DNA from: Juglans regia
Lineage: Eukaryota > Streptophyta > Magnoliopsida > Fagales > Juglandaceae
DNA: 64,000 bases
Assembly (NCBI RefSeq): GCF_001411555.2
Contig: NC_049915.1
Coordinates: 18,862,640-18,926,639, forward strand
Direction: 5' to 3'
Below the pieces are notes generated by a model. It saw only the letters and a list, made by a program, of their open reading frames with translations, was not told the DNA's origin and ran no database searches. Numbering within the stretch: the first letter of the stretch is position 1; the number at the start of each line of letters is the position of its first letter. Of the stretch, positions 57,853 to 64,000 are shown piece by piece. The position numbers and the translations under genes were made by a program.

Positions 57853-59337
57853 TCATGAATCAGCTGCATTCATGATAACCAAAAGTACATGAATATAAAG
57901 ACAATAAACGGGATTAAGATCAGTGATGATGAGAAAGAATTGATTACCCATAAAAGGACCATCGCCAAAGAGTGCAGAGAAGTAATGCTGAGGGGGTATA
58001 AAAGGTGGAAACTTGGGCAGCTCATACAAATTGTATAAGATCGGCGGGGGACACCGCGGCAACTCAAGAAGATGAAGCATTTCCAAAAAATAAAAATGTC
58101 TTTCCTCGGAGGCATCAGGGGTGTGACAATGAAACAGCTCCTTGTCGACATGATACGAGTACAATTTTTTTTCCATAGAAAGGTAAAGTATTTTGTTGTC
58201 CATTCTATCCGTTGCCATCAGCGGCCAAAACTTGTTTGTGAGATGTGCCGGCATATTGTTCATCCTGATCTGATACCCAGGAATCCACCTGCAGCTATGG
58301 TGATTCTCAAGAGTCCACAAAGATACGATCCTATCAAACACACCTGCGAAACTGAATTGAATGAAGATTAGACGTTCTCTTGATTTTCCCAAGTACACAC
58401 CTCCAGGAGTTTTCCTTTCGTTGAATATATATCCATTTACAGGACCTTCTATTACAGAAAAGCTAGCTCCTTTTACATCATAGGCAAGAATGATTGACCA
58501 AAACGAAACCCAGTGAAGCTTTCCATTGAGAAACGTAGAAGGACCATATAACCTGAAATATTCGCTCTCCTTTTCTGGGTCGAGCTGGTTTGGCAAAGCT
58601 AATTCATGATCTTTGAAATCCCACCGTCGAGTATAAGACGAGTAGGAGATTACTCGTAAAATGTTTCTGCGCATCCTAAGGATTTCCATTACAATCAGAT
58701 GGGGTGGGTTTGATGAATGATCAAAGGCGAAACCCATGGCTAGCGCTTCGCCGGTCGGTCCAACTCTGATCGAAGGGGGCCAGAGTACTCCGTGAGGCTG
58801 CACGGGGATTGGAAAGTATTGATCCGTGACAGGGTTTCGCAGAAAGAAGAAGCTTTTGAGCTTTTCTGCTTTTGGCTTGCAAGGGTCACTGTCGGTGGAG
58901 TGGTAGAGTATCAAGCCATTGGAGGAATCAATAATGGAGTTATAACGTCGAGGAAAGCTGTGAAACCCCACGACGACAGAACTAGCGCGGCCGTCGTCAG
59001 AGAGTGATGGTAGCTTTATTGGATGGGCTGTACGCTGCACTTTCACGTGGAAGGAATACAAGGATGGGAGATTCTTGGTGTCGTAGTCTCGAATGAAAGA
59101 ATCAGAAGATATGATTTCAAGCCATTGTTTCGAGACAGCCTTAAACTGAGTAAACGATTTTCGAGGCAATCGAAGAAAGATTTCTCCGAGTATATCTTCA
59201 CAATCTATTGGCCGTGTCACGTCGTTTTCTTTGTCATCTGCCTCTGTTTCCATCCGCCGACGTAAGGTTTCTATGATTTTATCTTTCCTCTCTATGTGCG
59301 CGCAGTGATGATATACTTCGACTTTTTTGCCTTCCAT
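57853..59337 (-). CDS. F-box protein with associated C-terminal domain
   Basis: Probable substrate adaptor of an SCF ubiquitin ligase. A single open frame of 494 aa from ATG 59337. The F-box lies at about residues 44-85 (IDCEDILGEIFLRLPRKSFT, QFKAVSKQWLEIISSDSF). After it comes an F-box-associated-type region with the usual pattern of blocks: VGFHSFPRRYNSIIDSSNGL, FFLRNPVTDQYFPIP, VISYSSYTRRWDFKDHEL and STFLNGKLHWVSFWSIILAYDVKG. The N-terminal 40 residues are charged and not conserved-looking. The last about 45 residues (after GDGPFMG near 57950) become hydrophobic and atypical, and a donor-like GGTAATC there suggests the real C-terminus may be spliced. The target protein cannot be predicted. 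Confidence 0.85.
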   Translation of the reverse strand: MEGKKVEVYHHCAHIERKDKIIETLRRRMETEADDKENDVTRPIDCEDILGEIFLRLPRKSFTQFKAVSKQWLEIISSDSFIRDYDTKNLPSLYSFHVKVQRTAHPIKLPSLSDDGRASSVVVGFHSFPRRYNSIIDSSNGLILYHSTDSDPCKPKAEKLKSFFFLRNPVTDQYFPIPVQPHGVLWPPSIRVGPTGEALAMGFAFDHSSNPPHLIVMEILRMRRNILRVISYSSYTRRWDFKDHELALPNQLDPEKESEYFRLYGPSTFLNGKLHWVSFWSIILAYDVKGASFSVIEGPVNGYIFNERKTPGGVYLGKSRERLIFIQFSFAGVFDRIVSLWTLENHHSCRWIPGYQIRMNNMPAHLTNKFWPLMATDRMDNKILYLSMEKKLYSYHVDKELFHCHTPDASEERHFYFLEMLHLLELPRCPPPILYNLYELPKFPPFIPPQHYFSALFGDGPFMGNQFFLIITDLNPVYCLYIHVLLVIMNAADS

Positions 59338-60788
59338 TGATGTTCAGCAGAGATTGAGATAGGATCACGAAGAAGTGGGGAAGTTTTATTGTTAGAAAAA
59401 AAGTTATGCAGAATGTTGAAGAATATTAAGAAATTTACAGAGAGAAGAGATCTGCAGAAGTAGGTCGATGATATTGTTATTATTGCTGATCAGTTCTAAG
59501 TGATCAGGCTGTGGAAGAAGTGTTATTGCAGTGAAAGACTAGTTCTCTAGCTAGTTTAGGATTCATCAAACTCGTACGCCAAATTCGAACAGATTGTTCA
59601 AAATAATTATTTAATATTTATTTTAATATAATGCATAAAAAAAAATACGTAAAAATGATTATACATAAAATTTTTATATAAGAAATTTTAATTTTAAATA
59701 TCTCTTACCAATCAAATCTTGTGATATCAAAAGCAAGTACGTATAGTTTTTCAGATTTTATTATTTAAACTAGATTTTTTTTTTGGTTTTAAAAGTTTGC
59801 AACAGTTTATTATTTGTTTATTTTATTTTATTTTTAGTTAATAAATTCTTTCAAGTTTGTTTATCCAATCCGATGAAAACGACCATTCAATTATCTAGCC
59901 GTTAAAAAGGGGCTCTTCGGTTCTGATCAATCCAGTACATAAAATTAGGACTTTCTCTCACTATTATAGCCAATCCAAAAAAATACCTTTCAGTTTTGTC
60001 GAATTAAAATTAAATAAATTATATATTTTATTCAAATAAAATATATCTAATTTCTTTATAGGTAATTTTCATACGAGTATTTTAGTTTTGTATTCTAGTT
60101 TTGCTGTGAGTCCGCTGAACTTGCTAGACACAACTCTTCAGTCGAAAGACGCATATCTTAGATACCATATTTCAGTATTTAGAAATACTTTAATCTCAAA
60201 AAAATAAACTCACAAATGATGTAGTTTGATGTAATACATTAGATTATAAATTTACTTTTAATGTAAAGTAAATCTAACGTATCTTATAAAATCTATTTAT
60301 AACTATAACACTTCTCTTCAATATTTTAATTGGCGTCTAACATCTAAAGCAGCTTCGAATGATCGATGCTTTAGGATGTACAAAAATACATGATCTTTCT
60401 TTGTGGTTTGGAATGTGATACAGACACCTGGATTTAGTTAGTGATTATAAGTATAACATTAATTATCAAAAGGTACCGCTCCAACTCTATGACAGGGACT
60501 GGGTATTTTGCCTCTACTTCAGTCGAAAGTGCTGAAAATTTTGGAATGATCAAAGTTTTAATAGATGAGACCAACTCAAGATCAAGAGCTGGATAGTATT
60601 CACAATAATTTCTAATTTTAACAATAGTAGTAGCCATATATACAAAGGAGAGACTAAACTTAATTGGATAATCAGCTGTACAAAGAGGAAATCAAGTTCA
60701 AATCCTACCAAGTGGGTTCAAGCTTTGAATGTCATATGAAATATGTACACTTGGATTCTTCCATCACATCAATCTGCCTAGACAGGGA
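59338..60788. other. Intergenic, no gene recognised
   Basis: The 5' flank of the F-box gene, then AT-rich DNA with a family B copy (60198-60310) and a relative of family C near 59598-59690. A 67-codon minus-strand frame at 60434-60637 matches nothing I know. Confidence 0.45.
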
Positions 60789-62674
60789 TCAGGAAGGAGA
60801 TGCTGAATGAATGGTGGTATCAGGTAACATGGCTATTGTCACTACAAAGTATTCACAGCCAATGGGGAGACCATACGGATTCAGAGTTGATCCTGAATTC
60901 AAGATCAACCGATCAGTTCCCAGATCAGAGGTTAGGTAATCCGTTTGATCCACTCTACCATGCTCATGCCGTGTTGGAGTAGGCGGCATCGGCTTCACAG
61001 TTTGACATTCGATATGAACAATCTGCCCAACAATGTAGTTAGAACGGTTTGGGAGATGGTCAGCAAACAAGGCCACAGATTCAGCAGACAAGTAGTAGTT
61101 TGAGCAATTCCGACTGATAGCTTCATAGTGCCCGTTTGGGTTAAGAACAAATGCAGCTATCTCATGAACCTCTAAGCGGCCAAAAGATATTCTCTCTTTG
61201 TTTGCCTGTAGCAAAATCACAAGCAAAACAAAGCTGCCCATTATATGGTGGCTCAAGCAGAACAGCCGTCAGCCCACTATTAAATAGAAAAAAGTGTCTT
61301 CTAAACCACAATCACAAATAAAGCACTCATTTTGCACCAAGACATTCCATGCCAAAGTGGTTAAAAAGTGATTAAGGGTTGGAACGCCATTTAAAAGTCA
61401 ATCCACCACATTTAGTTTAGTTAGCAGACCATCCATGATTATCAAGTCAATTAACAAGTTACCTGCTTCTCGAGTTGATGCTTGGTGTATAAAGTTTTAA
61501 CCAGTTCTTTCTTCTCTTCCAATTCTTTCCTCAACTGTTCATTCGCAGCTTCAACCTTTAGGTATTTGCTGAGTAGCTCTTGACGGTGCCTCAACAAGAA
61601 ACTAACTTTCTCTGCAAGGACTCGGACACATTTTCTAAAATTGGCAGTATCCTCATCTTCATTATCATTGATGGAACTGAAAAAGTTCATATCAGAGAAA
61701 AAAGACACGATCATGAAGTGTGTCAATGCATCAATATATATATATATATATATTTTTTTTGATAAGTACAATATATCTATCTAGAGCACCTACTTTCTAG
61801 TTGAATTTGATAGAACCTCTCTTGCACCAAGCTTCACATGACAATTGTTTAAACTCCTCTCACTTCATCAGAAAGTTGAAATCTGAAAATTTGATGCATT
61901 GATTGTTTTGAAAGCATAGTGACTGTCTCAGGAAACCTTATTATATGCAAATACTTTGATTGTCATTTAATCCTATGCAAAACCTCTCAATCCCATCCAG
62001 CAGGGATAGAGACAAGGGGATGGAGGACTGCCAATGTAAGATATATTACACATACATTATGCTTTGTATTCAGGCAAGTTACTTACTTGGCCAAAGATTG
62101 AGCCAAAGTATGCAGGGACTCTGCAAAGGCAGCCACTCCACCTGGTGCATGAACAGAGCTCCGAAGTCGTTCAAAAACACCACGCATTTTCAAAGCGGAG
62201 GCACGCAGAGCACTATACTCCGAGGCCCTCCGGTCAGCCGCACAAAGATGGGTCTGGGCTTCCTCCCTTGCTTCATGCAAACAATTCTCCAAGTGTGCAC
62301 AATTCATCTGTCATGCACGGAAAAAACTAGTAAAAAACAGAAGCCAGCAGGACAAAAAAGGCAAACAAATTAAAGTTGTGTAAATGAGTTATAGAAGACA
62401 CCCAATAATGCATCCAGACAAAGGCCTACAATTCACAAGAAAAAATTGAATGAAATATATCATTAACAATTTCCCTTGCACATCTAAATGTCATATAACA
62501 ATTATACCTGGCATTTTGTGCTGACACCGAGTAAGCAATAAAGTAGCAAAATTCTTAGACTACCATTGACAAAATAATGATAAGAGCAATGACAATTGAA
62601 AGGCGGTGAAGACTGTCTGCTGAATCAGTGGAGCAGAAAGGAGGGAAATGGAACCATCTGAAATCTAGTTACAA

Positions 62675-62710
<36 letters not shown>

Positions 62711-64000
62711 TTTAAGTCTGCTAAAGAATTAATAAACAATTCTTAGAAGCATTAATCACTTAATTCGCACAAAACAAAACAGTAATAAATGGAAGAAAGT
62801 AATTTATCGACTTGCTAGGACCTGGGATTCATCGAGGAGCTTCCGACTCGCTTCCAACTCCCTCCTAAGCAAGGAAACCTCCTCCATGGTAGCGTTAAGC
62901 TTATTTTCAGTTTCAGTCAATTGGTCAGACTTATCTGCAAGTGAACTTTGTAATTCCAACAAAAGATCACTGCTGACTTTGGAATCCAAACCCGACTCAA
63001 TTGGTGTGTCAGAGGGGGAAACAGTCAGAGGTTCAGGCATGCTCTCAGCAGTATAACTGTTTGTAAAGGACATGCCCAACTGTCCCACCATTTTATCTTT
63101 CCCTTCTTTATCACTAAGTAGCAGTTCTTCACGGTGTGGCTCCACCATTGAGGAACCAACCTGAGGGTTTTGTGTTCCAGAGGAATCCATCATATTCTCA
63201 TCCACCCCCTCACGAGCTTTGCCTGATTGCCCCAGTTTTGCGTCCAAAGGATTTGAGATACAAGAAACCTCATCCATGGGCTCAGAAGTAGATATGCAAG
63301 GCATGTGACCTCCACTGCCCAAAATTTCTGGCTTGCCATCATCAGCCTTCTCAGCCAAAAGGGAAAAGTCAACTGTATCTTCCCGATTTGAGAGCTTCTG
63401 CCCTTTTGCATATTGATCAGACAATCTCTGCTCCAATTCTTGAATGCGTTTCTCATACGACTCGCACTGCATCTCCTTCGTCCTAAGCATAGATGTAAGA
63501 TGTTTCCCATATTCATCTTTCAGATGTAAGGCTTCAGCTGTCTTTTCTGCAGCATTCTTCAATATACTATCTAGTTTATCATCATCGAGTGATTCATATT
63601 CAAAATCAGGGCAGTGGGAACAAATCAAGGCAATTGCAGAAGCAAGTTCAGCTTTTAGTTTTGCATTCTCAACTTCCATTTTGCTAGTTCCAGCAATCTC
63701 AACCAATTCACAGCTTTCAAGAAGCTCCTCGGAGTCATATTTCTCAGCTGTCCCCAAAGAAAACTCTTCAGCTTCAGAGGAATGAGAACTATCATTAGAC
63801 AAAGGAAATGGACCTTTTAAGCTTCCATGCTTATCACTCTTCGAAGGAAGTCCTGCCAAATATTCGGGAGCATATCGATCCAGGTCTGAAATGTCAATAT
63901 CAAGCAAACCAGTGTCAAAAGGAGCTATATTGACATCACACTGATTGGGGCTATCATATAAGCCGATGGATGCTAATACATCCCTAGGTATGTAAGAACT
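60789..64000 (-). CDS. ATG11: Autophagy-related protein 11 (ATG11), 3' part, cut by window edge
   Basis: Scaffold of the plant ATG1/ATG13 kinase complex that promotes phagophore-linked autophagosome delivery and senescence-induced mitophagy. The visible exons are 64000-62822 (continuing off the window), 62307-62087, 61676-61463 and 61205-60789, joining in frame at ESQ/MNCAHLENC, SLA-N/SINDNEDED and LEKQ/ANKERISFGRL. The large exon encodes an acidic linker and coiled-coil segments (KEMQCESYEKRIQELEQRL; LTETENKLNATMEEVSLLRR). The next two exons are also helical (EKVSFLLRHRQELLSKYLKV). The last exon is the conserved ATG11 C-terminal domain (RISFGRLEVHEIAAFVLNPN, GHYEAISRNCSNYYLS, YIVGQIVHIECQ). 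About 640 C-terminal residues are present; the ubiquitin-like N-terminal part lies to the right. The last intron boundaries are well supported by frame. Confidence 0.92.
62675..62711 (+). repeat. (GT)n(GA)n compound microsatellite in ATG11 intron
   Basis: About nine GT units run directly into about nine GA units, within the intron between exons 62822-64000 and 62087-62307. Confidence 0.85.

Noticed and set aside
60434..60637. A 67-codon minus-strand frame downstream of ATG11
   Set aside because: No motif, no splice context and no similarity I can name.
60640..60760. Possible tRNA-like B box (AAGTTCAAATCC) suggesting a third SINE
   Set aside because: The A box is poor, there is no shared head with the other two SINEs and no clear A-tail.
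1..64000. CRISPR arrays, tRNA or rRNA genes, bacterial operons
   Set aside because: No direct repeats with regular spacers, no cloverleaf tRNA gene and no rRNA sequence were recognised. The DNA is plant nuclear.

Overview
The window is nuclear DNA of a dicot plant. It shows GT-AG introns, AT-rich intergenic DNA, CT/GA and AT microsatellites, plant-specific gene families, non-LTR retrotransposons, a CACTA-type end, SINEs and many short inverted-repeat elements. The style of the short repeats suggests a woody Fagales species, perhaps Juglandaceae. That is an impression from memory and was not tested.

Seven genes look intact or nearly so. They are GDP-L-fucose synthase (+, 1170-2350), a class-I glutamine-amidotransferase gamma-glutamyl peptidase (+, 23097-24074), an AP2/WRINKLED-like transcription factor (-, 31704-34740), a heptahelical PAQR-family membrane protein (+, 39252-41817), plastid ribosomal protein bL35c (+, 45309-48217), a plant protein of unknown function (+, 51874-56515) and an F-box protein (-, 57853-59337). 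An eighth gene, the autophagy scaffold ATG11, is cut by the right edge (-, 60789-64000). Exon junctions were worked out by eye from reading frame and splice consensus. The AP2 gene is well preserved, including a 9-bp micro-exon, but exon 5 carries one extra base that breaks the frame between the two AP2 domains.

Between the genes lie wrecked genes and transposons. A decayed LINE with DUF4283/zinc-knuckle, endonuclease, reverse-transcriptase and RNase H regions fills about 10.3-15.7 kb. About 16.3-20.3 kb is bounded by CACTA-like subterminal repeats and contains a UGT84-like gene fragment. At 24.6-29.1 kb a DUF4220/DUF594 gene is broken by frameshifts, a stop, an LTR-like fragment and a 5'-truncated LINE. 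A short fragment of a TSS/REC-type gene lies at 42.1-42.7 kb. At least three families of 100-400 bp inverted-repeat elements recur across the window, including inside introns of the PAQR and bL35c genes.

The observation I would check first is at 6295-6318. The minus strand there reads as a miR171 binding site split by a 4-nt insertion opposite miRNA positions 11/12, which is the layout of an endogenous target mimic. It lies in a region without a recognisable protein gene. The genes are functionally unrelated to one another, as is normal for a plant chromosome, and no operon-like or cluster logic is seen.
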